NCBI GenBank assembly: GCA_026388445.1
Contig: JAPLJU010000262.1
Location: 1 to 7,633, forward strand
Length of the DNA stretch: 7,633 nucleotides
Source: Deltaproteobacteria bacterium
Lineage (GTDB): Bacteria > Desulfobacterota > Syntrophia > Syntrophales > UBA2192
Direction of reading: 5' to 3'
In this document: positions 1 to 6,410 of the stretch, one piece after another
Layout of the letters: each line of letters begins with the position of its first letter
Position numbering within the stretch: the first letter of the stretch is position 1
Program-made: the position numbers and the translations under genes
Notes under the pieces: generated by a model
Databases searched by the model: none
Told to the model about the DNA's origin: nothing
Seen by the model: the letters and a program-made list of their open reading frames with translations, nothing else

Positions 1-561
1 GAGGACAGCAGCGGCCACAAAGAGGGTGATGGACCAGGCCGCGGGGATGTCATGACCGTTTCCTTCGAGATAACCTGCAAAGACGACGAGACCTCCCTTG
101 GACCCGAGCGTGGCGATGCGGTAGAAGGTGGTTCGCACCCCGACGAAGGCGGCCTGGTGATGCTGCGGAAGCCCCAGCATGTAAAAACCGTCCGCGGCCG
201 TATCGTGCGTTGCGGAGCTGAAGGCCATGATCCAGAAGAAGGCCAGGGTATACTGGAAGAAACGCGAAGCGGGGAGCGTGAGGGCGACGCAGGCAAGTGA
301 CGCCCCGATCAAAAGCTGCATCAGGACGATCCAGTAGCGCTTTGTCCTGAGGATGTCGATGAAGGGGCTCCAGAGGGGTTTGATGACCCAGGGGAGATAA
401 AGCCAGCTCGTGTAGAGGGCGATGTCGGTGTTCGAGATGCCGAGCCGTTTGTACATGACGACTGACACCGTCATCGCCATGACGTAAGGTATCCCCTCGG
501 CGACGTAGAGCGTTGGGACCCAGGCCCAGGGGTTTCGTGATTCGGGTTTCTGCGCGGGCAT
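1..561 (-). CDS. AmpG-like MFS permease, N-terminal 187 codons (partial)
   Basis: This is a major-facilitator-superfamily inner-membrane transporter resembling the AmpG/PAT group, whose characterised members import anhydro-muropeptides or related sugars. Translated from the ATG at 561, the reading frame stays open to the left edge, so the C-terminal half is missing from the window. Visible hallmarks are an N-terminal AEGIPYV helix start, the loop TSWLYLPWVIKPLWSPFID (about residues 52-70) that matches the MFS signature loop between helices 2 and 3, and SSATHDTAADGFY (about 115-127), a typical AmpG-family motif. Hydrophobic stretches fit about five or six transmembrane helices. The ATG is preceded by AAAGAGGTC as ribosome binding site. 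It starts 13 bases after the stop of the SpoIID-like gene, so the two are probably co-transcribed. Family is firm; the substrate is inferred from AmpG and from the cell-wall neighbour. Confidence 0.85.
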   Translation of the reverse strand, partial: MPAQKPESRNPWAWVPTLYVAEGIPYVMAMTVSVVMYKRLGISNTDIALYTSWLYLPWVIKPLWSPFIDILRTKRYWIVLMQLLIGASLACVALTLPASRFFQYTLAFFWIMAFSSATHDTAADGFYMLGLPQHHQAAFVGVRTTFYRIATLGSKGGLVVFAGYLEGNGHDIPAAWSITLFVAAAVL

Positions 562-574
562 GACCTCTTTCTGC

Positions 575-1674
575 TCAGTAGGTTTTCTGAATGCGTGTAC
601 TACGGAAATAATGCTTCAGGATCGTCTCCGCTGAGAAGCCCCCTTCAGCCATAACGGCAGCCCCGATCTGGCAGAGCCCCACGCCGTGACCCCAGCCGGC
701 ACCGTGGAAAACAAAGCCCCCGGCCTCTCCGCGGGCGTCTTTCTTCTTCCGGACGACGAAGGCGCTGTTTCCCTGTCCGGGCCGGCGAGGATCCTCCGGA
801 GGAGGCCCTCGTCTTTTGTGTTGCAGTAGGCCTCGGGATGGGAAAGGAACCACTTTGCGGCCTCCTCTTCCGTCCGAATTGGCCGATGCGGGATGGGGGC
901 GTCGGAAACGCTTCTCAGGTAAGGGACATCCCGGTCTTCCCAGGCGGTGCCGAAGTACTCCGTGAGCCCCCCGCAGGCCTTGGAATAGCGGGCGTCACAG
1001 ATTTCGCCACCAGAGGTCAGGCAAAGCCCTCCCGTTTCTTCGACGGCTCGCAGCGGGTTTTCCGACGACAATCGCGTGATCCCCTGGTAACGCTGGCAGT
1101 GGTCGTCGGCGCAGACATCAAAAAGGTCGTGATCCTCCCGGTCGTACCAGCGGATGAACGTTTCGGCGGGTGCCGCGGTTTTTACCGCCGGCGTCATCTG
1201 CGTATTTTGTTTTTTTCCCAGGGCGGCAAGAAGCCAGCTTCGCGAGAGGATCGCATGGGCCTTCAGATATTCCATCGGCGCCGCGTCACTCATCTCCGAA
1301 GCGATCACGCTTGCGAGATAATCCTCGAGGGGGATTTCGTTGATGGCCGTCATCGTTCCGTCCCCGCGTAACCGCAGAACCAGGTCTCCCCGGAAGGTCT
1401 GGTCCTCCTTTCTCTCCCAGTGGAAACGGTTTCCGATGGTCACGGAAGAGAGCGTGAAGGTGGAACCTTCCCGCGCCTTGAGGCGGATCAACGGCAGGCG
1501 GGCGATTTTTCGGCCGGACGAATCGGTGAGTGCAACCACTCCTTCTGCGGCTCTTGCCAGGAAAGGGCCCGAGAGGGGGACGAACCCATCCCCGTGAAAA
1601 ACCCCGTTCAGGCAGCCGGAAACCTCCGCCCGGCGGTCCATGATGCCCACGGTGATCTTCGGCTGCTTTCTCAC
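575..1674 (-). pseudogene. SpoIID/LytB-domain lytic transglycosylase, frame-disrupted
   Basis: SpoIID-type proteins cleave peptidoglycan glycan strands. The first frame runs from a GTG at 1674 and contains the SpoIID core NEIPLEDYLASVIASEM (the Glu of ASEM is the presumed catalytic residue), a following KAHAILSRSW helix, and CADDHCQRYQG and KACGGLTEYFG, the Cys/His-rich segment typical of the fold. After residues NTKDEG...GPDRET it leaves homology and reads a meaningless tail to a stop near 616. The terminal family signature HGAGWGHGVGLCQIGAA and the last residues (ending QKTY) lie in another frame, ending at 575. The switch falls between 766 and 777. Related proteins, as I remember them, carry about 70-80 more residues (an SGR...R..L.S segment) exactly there, so an internal deletion with frame loss is likelier than a single indel. 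The GTG is chosen because it follows AAGGGG and the putative promoter and begins at the conserved PKITVGI strand. A sequencing error is possible. Confidence 0.75.
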
Positions 1675-1732
1675 TGGCTCGCTCAGAACCCCTTGAAAGA
1701 GATGGTCGGGGGAAAATGAAAGACTGCCTGAA

Positions 1733-1760
1733 ACTATTACTTTTTTAAAGGGGTTGTCAA
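1733..1760 (-). promoter_or_regulatory. Putative sigma70 promoter for the SpoIID/permease pair
   Basis: On the minus strand a perfect -35 hexamer TTGACA (1760-1755) is followed after 16 bases by AATAGT (1738-1733), which matches four of six -10 consensus positions. Transcription would begin near 1726 and give a leader of about 50 nt before the GTG at 1674. This placement argues against the upstream in-frame ATG at 1815. It was found by eye only. Confidence 0.45.
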
Positions 1761-1762
1761 TT

Positions 1763-1777
1763 GGAGAGTTGCTCTCC
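1763..1777. promoter_or_regulatory. Small inverted repeat next to the -35 box (possible operator)
   Basis: GGAGAG and CTCTCC form a perfect 6-bp inverted repeat separated by TTG. It lies two bases upstream of the -35 hexamer of the putative leftward promoter and in the gap between divergent transcription units. An operator role is only inferred from position; a chance hairpin cannot be excluded. Confidence 0.25.
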
Positions 1778-1896
1778 GGAGGTTCCGTGCGGCGTTGAAG
1801 TACGGCAGACAGCACGGGGGGCTTTTAAAAAATTCGATGGATTTATTGGTTGAAATAGAACAAAATACCCCCATTTGAGAAAAGGGTACGCGGTGC

Positions 1897-2745
1897 ATGA
1901 CGCTGAATGAAAACAGTCAGAATAGCGCTGAGCAGGTTAGAGGCGGACGGCTTGTCTCCTTGTTGACGTGGCCCTTCGCCACAATGGGGAGGGGCTTCAT
2001 CGGCTGGGTCAGCCATATGGGGGCATCGACCATTTTCCTGTGCCTGGCCTGCCTCAAGGTCTTCCGGCCCAAACAGTTGCCCAAGATCATTGAGCAGGTT
2101 TATTACATCGGGGCGAGCTCCGTCCTCATCATCATACTGGTGAGCTTCTTCACCGGGATGGTCCTGGGTCTGCAGTCTTACCACGCCCTGGTCCAATTCG
2201 GCGCGCAGGGATCGCTCGGCACGCTGGTGGCGCTGTCGCTGGTCAGGGAACTGGGGCCCGTTCTCACGGCCATCATGATCACGGCCAGGGCGGGCTCGGC
2301 CATCACCGCGCAGATCGGCATCGAGCGCATCTCCGAGCAGATCGACGCCCTGGACACCATGCGGATTGATTCCCTCGGGTATCTCATCAGCCCGAGGATC
2401 GTCGCTTCGATCATCAGCTTTCCCATCCTCACCGCTGTTTTTGATCTCATCGGCATCTTGGGCGGCTATGTCTCCGGCGTGCTGCTCCTCGGGGCGAATC
2501 CCGGCGCCTATTTTTATCGCGTGCAGGATAGCCTGGACTTTAAAGACGTCACCGACGGTTTTATCAAGGCGGTGGTCTTTGCCGTGATCGTAGCGCTCGT
2601 CTGCTGTTATCAGGGATATTTTGCACACATGCGTGAGGACGGCCGCGGGGCCAAGGCGGTGGGCCTGGCCACGACGTCTGCCGTCGTGCTTTCCTGCGTG
2701 CTCGTCCTGATCGCCGATTACATCGTGACTTCCCTTCTCATCTGA
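1897..2745 (+). CDS. mlaE: MlaE, inner-membrane permease of the Mla lipid transporter
   Basis: MlaE is the membrane subunit of the MCE-type ABC transporter that moves phospholipids between the inner membrane and the periplasmic carrier MlaC, keeping the outer leaflet of the outer membrane free of phospholipid. The 282-residue product carries the family core in order: SFFTGMVLGLQSY (about 83-95), ALSLVRELGPVLTA (112-125), RAGSAITAQIG (131-141) and ERISEQIDALDTM (143-155), which includes the coupling region contacting the ATPase. These are followed by SPRIVASIISFP and CCYQGYF near the C-terminus. Several hydrophobic helices are evident. Length is slightly above the usual 255-265 because of about 25 extra polar N-terminal residues; the start has only a weak AAAGGG ribosome site, so a later start is possible. 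It is the first gene of the operon, and mlaF follows after 7 bases. Confidence 0.95.
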   Translation: MTLNENSQNSAEQVRGGRLVSLLTWPFATMGRGFIGWVSHMGASTIFLCLACLKVFRPKQLPKIIEQVYYIGASSVLIIILVSFFTGMVLGLQSYHALVQFGAQGSLGTLVALSLVRELGPVLTAIMITARAGSAITAQIGIERISEQIDALDTMRIDSLGYLISPRIVASIISFPILTAVFDLIGILGGYVSGVLLLGANPGAYFYRVQDSLDFKDVTDGFIKAVVFAVIVALVCCYQGYFAHMREDGRGAKAVGLATTSAVVLSCVLVLIADYIVTSLLI

Positions 2746-2752
2746 GGAGATA

Positions 2753-3991
2753 ATGGATACGCCGTTGATCGAATTCAAAGATGTCACCAAACGCTTCGGT
2801 TCGCGGACGGTTCTCGACCGCGTGAACCTGCAGATCTACGAGGGGCAGGTCACCACCATCATCGGCCTCAGCGGCTCGGGAAAGAGCGTGCTCATCAAGC
2901 ACATCATAGGGCTGCTCAAGCCGAACGAGGGGCGCATCCTCTTCAGGGGCAAACCCCTCAACGAAATGGATAAAGACGAGATGGATGAGTGCCGCGCCGG
3001 GATGAGTTACATGTTTCAGGACAACGCCCTCTTCGACTCCATGTCGGTCTATGAAAATGTCGCCCTGCCGCTTCGGGAGACCACCAACCTGGACAAGGCG
3101 GAAATTGATCGCAGGGTCATGGCCAGGATAGAGCAGACGGAACTCGGCGACGCGATCCACAAGTATCCATCGGAGATTTCAGGCGGCATGCAGAAGCGGG
3201 TGGCCCTGGCGCGGGCTCTCGTCACCGATCCCCGGATCGTGCTCTTTGACGAACCCACGTCCGGACAGGATCCAGTCCGGAAAAATGCGATCCTGGGCAG
3301 GATTGCCGAATACCAGAGGCGGTTCGGCTTCACAGCGATCCTGGTCAGCCACGAGATTCCCGATGTGTATTTTATCTCCAACCGTATTCTCGCCCTCTAT
3401 CAGCAAAAGATCGTTTTTCAGGGCACCCCGGAGGAACTCGAGCAATTCGAGCACCCCTTCAAGGACGAGGTCATCCAGAGCCTGGAAGGGTTGCAGCAGG
3501 AGTTGACCAGTCTATACTCGAAGCGGCAGTTCAAGGTTCGGTACTATGCCCAGCTGAAAAGGGAAACACCGGAGAAAACCTATGTCGTTGCGCTTTTCAC
3601 ACTGGAGGGGATGGGCGACGTTATTGCGGCACTGGGCCATGAAGCCGCGCAGGAGGGCATACGGTGCATGGGGACATTGATCGACAGGCACTTCGGCGCC
3701 GTCGGGGGCTTTTCCGCCCGCCTCGGCATGAATGAATTCGTGACGGTGCTTCCCTATGCGGACCTCGCCGAGGCCGGGGATATCCTGAAGGATCTTATCG
3801 AGGATTTCAAGGGACAGGGCATACAGGATATTTCGGCGCGGGCCCTCAGACGGGCGGCATCCGGGGGGTGTGTTGAATTCACTATCCGTGTCGGACTTGC
3901 TCAGGGTCAGCCCATTTCCGGCATAGACGCCATCGTCGAGTCGGCAAAAAAACAGCAGAAAGAAGTCGCCCGGCTTCGATGCGACTCATAA
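2753..3991 (+). CDS. mlaF: MlaF, ABC ATPase with an extra C-terminal GGDEF-like domain
   Basis: This cytoplasmic ATPase powers the MlaE permease. Residues 1 to about 250 form a complete ABC domain: Walker A GLSGSGKS (38-45), Q-loop Gln89, signature SGGMQKR (143-149), Walker B IVLFDEP with catalytic Glu167, D-loop SGQD (170-173) and switch His200. The ordinary protein ends near 270 residues, but this one has 412. The extension (about 261-412) reads like a degenerate GGDEF domain: an opening strand VVALFTLEGMG, a long helix, then ARLGMNEFVTVLP, where GMNEF (325-329) stands in the GGDEF position. A late FTIRVGLAQG strand and a closing helix follow. The usual D-x-D metal motif and RxxD inhibitory site are absent, so cyclase activity is unlikely; binding or assembly is a possible role. 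The ribosome site AGGAG overlaps the mlaE stop, suggesting translational coupling. The ATPase call is firm; the GGDEF relation is inferred by eye. Confidence 0.93.
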   Translation: MDTPLIEFKDVTKRFGSRTVLDRVNLQIYEGQVTTIIGLSGSGKSVLIKHIIGLLKPNEGRILFRGKPLNEMDKDEMDECRAGMSYMFQDNALFDSMSVYENVALPLRETTNLDKAEIDRRVMARIEQTELGDAIHKYPSEISGGMQKRVALARALVTDPRIVLFDEPTSGQDPVRKNAILGRIAEYQRRFGFTAILVSHEIPDVYFISNRILALYQQKIVFQGTPEELEQFEHPFKDEVIQSLEGLQQELTSLYSKRQFKVRYYAQLKRETPEKTYVVALFTLEGMGDVIAALGHEAAQEGIRCMGTLIDRHFGAVGGFSARLGMNEFVTVLPYADLAEAGDILKDLIEDFKGQGIQDISARALRRAASGGCVEFTIRVGLAQGQPISGIDAIVESAKKQQKEVARLRCDS

Positions 3992-4004
3992 TAGAGGTGA
4001 GAAA

Positions 4005-4469
4005 ATGAAAAAATACGCCATGGAAACCATCGTGGGCATTTTCGTTGCACTCGGGATTGCCACCATCGGGTACATGACCGTCAAGCTTGGACATGTGTCC
4101 CTTTTCGGAGACGAAACCTACCCGATCTACGCGAACTTCACGTCGGTGTCCGGTTTGAGGGCCGGCAACCCCGTCAATATGCTGGGTATTGAGATCGGCA
4201 AGGTGGAATCGCTCAGGATGGACCAGGAGAACCTGCAGGCGGTGGTGGAAATGAAGATCCAGAAAAATGTGAAGGTTTATGACGATGCCATCGCCTCCAT
4301 CAAGACGGAAGGGCTGATCGGTGACAAGTATGTCAGTATCGATCCCGGTGGGGGCGGGTCGATCCTCGAGCCCGGTGGAACCATAACCCAGACGCAGCCG
4401 GCCGTGGATATTGCGGACCTCGTCGGCAAGTATGCCTTCGGGGATGTGAAAGATACGAAAAAGGAATAG
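4005..4469 (+). CDS. mlaD: MlaD, MCE-domain subunit of the Mla transporter
   Basis: MlaD is anchored in the inner membrane and forms a hexameric periplasmic MCE ring with a central channel, through which lipid passes between MlaE and MlaC. The 154-residue product has one N-terminal transmembrane helix (about 7-27) and an MCE domain starting at YPIYANFTSVSGL (39-51), continuing with GNPVNMLGIEIGKVESL (54-70) and TEGLIGDKYVSIDPGGG (101-117). The C-terminal part (DIADLVGKYAFGDV) matches the short helical tail that lines the hexamer pore. Length is slightly below that of the E. coli protein. The start has a good ribosome site, GAGGTGA, four bases before ATG and 13 bases after mlaF, so expression with the operon is expected. 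Confidence 0.95.
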   Translation: MKKYAMETIVGIFVALGIATIGYMTVKLGHVSLFGDETYPIYANFTSVSGLRAGNPVNMLGIEIGKVESLRMDQENLQAVVEMKIQKNVKVYDDAIASIKTEGLIGDKYVSIDPGGGGSILEPGGTITQTQPAVDIADLVGKYAFGDVKDTKKE

Positions 4470-4498
4470 TCAGGGCACAGCATTCAGAGGGATGAGCG

Positions 4499-5092
4499 AT
4501 GAAGATAAGATTCGTTGGATTGGGTCTTGTGATAATCTTCCTGTGTTCTTCCCCGGCACACGCCGGCGCGCCGCTTGACACGGTCCAGGTCAATTCGAAC
4601 AAGGTGCTCGATGTGTTGCGCGATCCGAAGCTCAAACCCGCCTCGGCCAAAGAGATCAAAAAGAAGAAACTCGAGGTCATCTACGCGGAGATGTTCGACG
4701 AAGTCGAGCTTTCCAGACGGACCCTGGCGCGGAACTGGAACAAGTTGAATGATGCGCAGCGCAAGGAGTTCGTCCATCTCTATCACCAGGTGCTCGAAAA
4801 GGCATACGCCGACAAGATCCTTTCCTACACCGATGAAAAAATCGTTTTTGACAGGGAAGCCGTCATCTCGGCCAACATGGCGGAGGTCTACACGAGGATC
4901 ATCACGTCCTCGAAGGAAATCCCCATTATGTATCGGGTCATCCTGAATGACGGCACATGGAGGGTCTACGATGTGGTCGTCGAGAACGTGAGCCTGGTCC
5001 AGAACTATCGTACCCAGTTCAATGAGATCCTGGCGAAGAACACGCCCGAACAGCTGCTCGAGATCCTGCGCAAGAAGGTCAAAGCATCATAG
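4499..5092 (+). CDS. mlaC: MlaC, periplasmic phospholipid-binding shuttle
   Basis: MlaC ferries single phospholipid molecules between the MlaA complex at the outer membrane and MlaFED at the inner membrane. The 197-residue product starts with a Sec signal peptide (KIR, then the hydrophobic FVGLGLVIIFLCSS, with predicted cleavage after AHA at residue 22). The mature part matches the Ttg2/MlaC family (Tol_Tol_Ttg2): a helical N-terminal half containing DEVELSRRTLARNW (67-80) and the strand pair IPIMYRVI and GTWRVYDVVVENVSLVQNYRTQF. Length is typical. AGAGGGA lies six bases before the ATG. The gene follows mlaD after 29 bases and precedes mlaA after 45, without any visible terminator between them. 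Confidence 0.95.
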   Translation: MKIRFVGLGLVIIFLCSSPAHAGAPLDTVQVNSNKVLDVLRDPKLKPASAKEIKKKKLEVIYAEMFDEVELSRRTLARNWNKLNDAQRKEFVHLYHQVLEKAYADKILSYTDEKIVFDREAVISANMAEVYTRIITSSKEIPIMYRVILNDGTWRVYDVVVENVSLVQNYRTQFNEILAKNTPEQLLEILRKKVKAS

Positions 5093-5137
5093 AGTCCGGG
5101 CCGTTCCCCACCCATTTCAGGAGAGGATGAAGAGATC

Positions 5138-6097
5138 TTGCGTATTTTAAAACTCATCTGGGTTCCGGCTGTATTGTATGCCTTTCTTTTCGCGGGCTGT
5201 GCCCATGGCCCCCAGGCCGTTTCTACGTCCGCCCCGCAGGCTGAATCGCTTCAGCTTCGGCTGGTCTCGGACACCACGGGTTCGGAACCCCCGGACGTGA
5301 AAGCGCCGGAATCGCCCTCGCCGTACGATGACTATACCGACGAGGAAGAAAGCCTCGATTACCCGGAGGAGGGGGCGCAGGCGGATTTGGGAAAGATCGC
5401 CGATCCCATCGAGCCCTTCAACCGGGCCATGTACGAATTCAATGACCGGCTGTACTTCTGGGTGTTGAAACCCGTGGCGCAAGGTTACAGCAAGGTCGTT
5501 CCCGAGTCCGCGAGGATCAGCGTCAGCAACTTCTTCTCCAATCTCTGGTCGCCCGTCCGCCTTGTGAACTGCCTGCTCCAGGTAAACCCGATGGGCGCGC
5601 TCACGGAGCTCATGCGCTTCTGGATCAACACCACCATCGGCGTCGTGGGGCTTTTCGATCCCGCGTCGAGTGAGGAGATTAACCTCCAGGCGCAGGACGA
5701 GGATTTCGGCCAGACCCTGGGATTCTACGGTGTGGGGCAGGGGTTCTACATTGTCTGGCCGGTCCTGGGGCCTTCCAGCCCGCGGGACATGGTCGGGCGC
5801 ATCGGTGACTATTTTGCCTACCCCATCTCCTACCTCGATCCGTGGTACGTCTGGTCGGCCGTCAGGGGTTACGAGGTGGTGAACGATGTTTCCCTGAGGA
5901 TCGGGGACTACGAATCCCTCAAGGATGCGGCCATCGATCCCTACGTGGCCATGCGGGACTTCTACGTGCAGTACCGGCAGAAAAGGGTCGAGGCGAAAGG
6001 GACGAAACCGAAGCCGGTCGGGGAGTCCGCTGAGACTCGCCCCTCCCCGACAGGACCCATGGACCGGATCTTCCCTTTGAACCGTGAAGAGCCCTGA
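5138..6097 (+). CDS. mlaA: MlaA (VacJ), outer-membrane lipoprotein of the Mla pathway
   Basis: MlaA sits in the inner leaflet of the outer membrane, usually with a porin, and extracts mislocalised phospholipids for MlaC. The 319-residue product has a lipoprotein signal (lipobox LFAGC, Cys21), then an acidic low-complexity linker (DDYTDEEESLDYPEEG). The MlaA domain runs from DPIEPFNRAMYEFND (from residue 89) through SNFFSNLWSPVRLVN, EDFGQTLGFYGVG and IVWPVLGPSSPRD to AIDPYVAMRDFYVQYR. A Pro- and Lys-rich tail of about 35 residues follows. It is about 65 residues longer than E. coli MlaA, owing to linker and tail. The start is a TTG, 10 bases after AGGAGAGGA. An ATG at 5127 is out of frame and stops after seven codons, so the annotated start is the only one that keeps the whole signal peptide. 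It is the last gene of the operon. Confidence 0.94.
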   Translation: MRILKLIWVPAVLYAFLFAGCAHGPQAVSTSAPQAESLQLRLVSDTTGSEPPDVKAPESPSPYDDYTDEEESLDYPEEGAQADLGKIADPIEPFNRAMYEFNDRLYFWVLKPVAQGYSKVVPESARISVSNFFSNLWSPVRLVNCLLQVNPMGALTELMRFWINTTIGVVGLFDPASSEEINLQAQDEDFGQTLGFYGVGQGFYIVWPVLGPSSPRDMVGRIGDYFAYPISYLDPWYVWSAVRGYEVVNDVSLRIGDYESLKDAAIDPYVAMRDFYVQYRQKRVEAKGTKPKPVGESAETRPSPTGPMDRIFPLNREEP

Positions 6098-6170
6098 GAA
6101 AGTTTGAAACGCTTAAATAGCACGACAGTGTTTGATCGACCGGCCCGTGCGATCCTGTCACACGAATGAA

Positions 6171-6205
6171 AAAAGGGCTGCGTCCTCTGGAAACGCAGCC
6201 CTTTT
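6171..6205. terminator. Bidirectional intrinsic terminator
   Basis: A perfect 13-bp stem (AAAAGGGCTGCGT at 6171-6183 with ACGCAGCCCTTTT at 6193-6205) encloses a 9-base loop. On the plus strand it ends in TTTT and closes the mla operon 73 bases after mlaA. On the minus strand it ends in TTTTTT and lies 7 bases beyond the CCA end of the tRNA-Arg fragment, as expected for the terminator of the formerly intact tRNA gene. Confidence 0.85.
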
Positions 6206-6212
6206 CCTTTCC

Positions 6213-6257
6213 TGGCGCGCCCTGAAGGAGTCGAACCTTCGACCTTTGGATTCGTAG
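6213..6257 (-). pseudogene. 3' half of tRNA-Arg(ACG), probable attachment site of an integrated element
   Basis: Read on the minus strand, these 45 bases correspond exactly to tRNA positions 32-76. They comprise the anticodon loop CTACGAA with anticodon ACG, the 3' anticodon-stem strand TCCAA, a 5-base variable loop, a perfect T arm (GAAGG, loop TTCGACT, CCTTC), the 3' acceptor strand AGGGCGC, discriminator G and encoded CCA. The 5' half is missing: the bases upstream (ending CATACG) cannot pair with TCCAA, and no D arm is present. The break at the anticodon loop is where many tyrosine-integrase elements cross over. Since the fragment retains its own terminator on the left, it is the host-side half. 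The element should lie to the right, with a restored tRNA-Arg at its far end. Confidence 0.8.
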
Positions 6258-6284
6258 CGTATGAACCGGGAGAATCAGGGACAT

Positions 6285-6358
6285 TGTGGGATAATGAAAG
6301 AAACAAATCGTTCGAGTAGTTATCCCACATTGACTCCTTTGGGGCTATGAAGGGATAA
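6285..6358. repeat. Three GGGATAA motifs at exact 32-bp spacing
   Basis: GGGATAA occurs at 6288-6294 (plus), 6320-6326 (minus) and 6352-6358 (plus), each start 32 bases after the previous one, about three helical turns. The first two extend into a 10-bp perfect inverted repeat, TGTGGGATAA (6285-6294) with TTATCCCACA (6320-6329). They lie just inside the tRNA fragment, so binding sites for an integrase, excisionase or architectural protein of the element are plausible; this is inferred from position only. Confidence 0.5.
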
Positions 6359-6386
6359 CCAGGGAAACAGGGGGATATATTCTGTG

Positions 6387-6410
6387 AAGTGTTGACCAAG
6401 TGTTGACCAA
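6387..6410 (+). repeat. Tandem 11-bp repeat, possible integrase arm-type sites
   Basis: AAGTGTTGACC occurs twice directly in tandem, followed by AA, and GTTGAC recurs a third time at 6418-6423. An 11-bp period places both copies on the same face of the helix. The position about 130 bases inside the tRNA-Arg fragment is where arm-type integrase sites are commonly found. No integrase gene is in the window to support this directly. Confidence 0.5.

Noticed and set aside
838..1371. Plus-strand ORF of 177 codons opposite the SpoIID-like gene
   Set aside because: It is antisense to recognisable SpoIID motifs and has no family features of its own.
1675..1815. Upstream ATG at 1815 as start of the SpoIID-like gene
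   Set aside because: The extra 47 residues have no similarity to the family and no signal peptide, and the putative promoter lies inside this stretch. The GTG at 1674 has a ribosome site and begins at the conserved strand.
1850..1896. Sigma70 promoter for the mla operon (TTGAAA at 1850)
   Set aside because: No acceptable -10 hexamer lies 16-18 bases downstream. The A+T-rich gap probably holds the promoter, but I cannot place it.
1843..2790. Long minus-strand ORF of 315 codons opposite mlaE
   Set aside because: It lies wholly antisense to a clear MlaE. Its translation is rich in Asp, Gly, His and Arg with no recognisable fold, as expected for a shadow of a G+C-rich gene.
3533..3988. MlaF extension as an active diguanylate cyclase
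   Set aside because: The signature is GMNEF instead of GGDEF/GGEEF, and the metal-binding Asp strand and RxxD site are missing, so catalysis is unlikely.
6213..6290. A complete tRNA-Arg gene
   Set aside because: The bases before the anticodon loop do not pair with the anticodon stem, and no D arm or 5' acceptor strand is present.
5962..6399. Minus-strand ORF running through the tRNA fragment
   Set aside because: It is antisense to the end of mlaA and crosses the terminator and tRNA sequence. The ATNPKVEGSTPSG string is a translated tRNA, not a protein.
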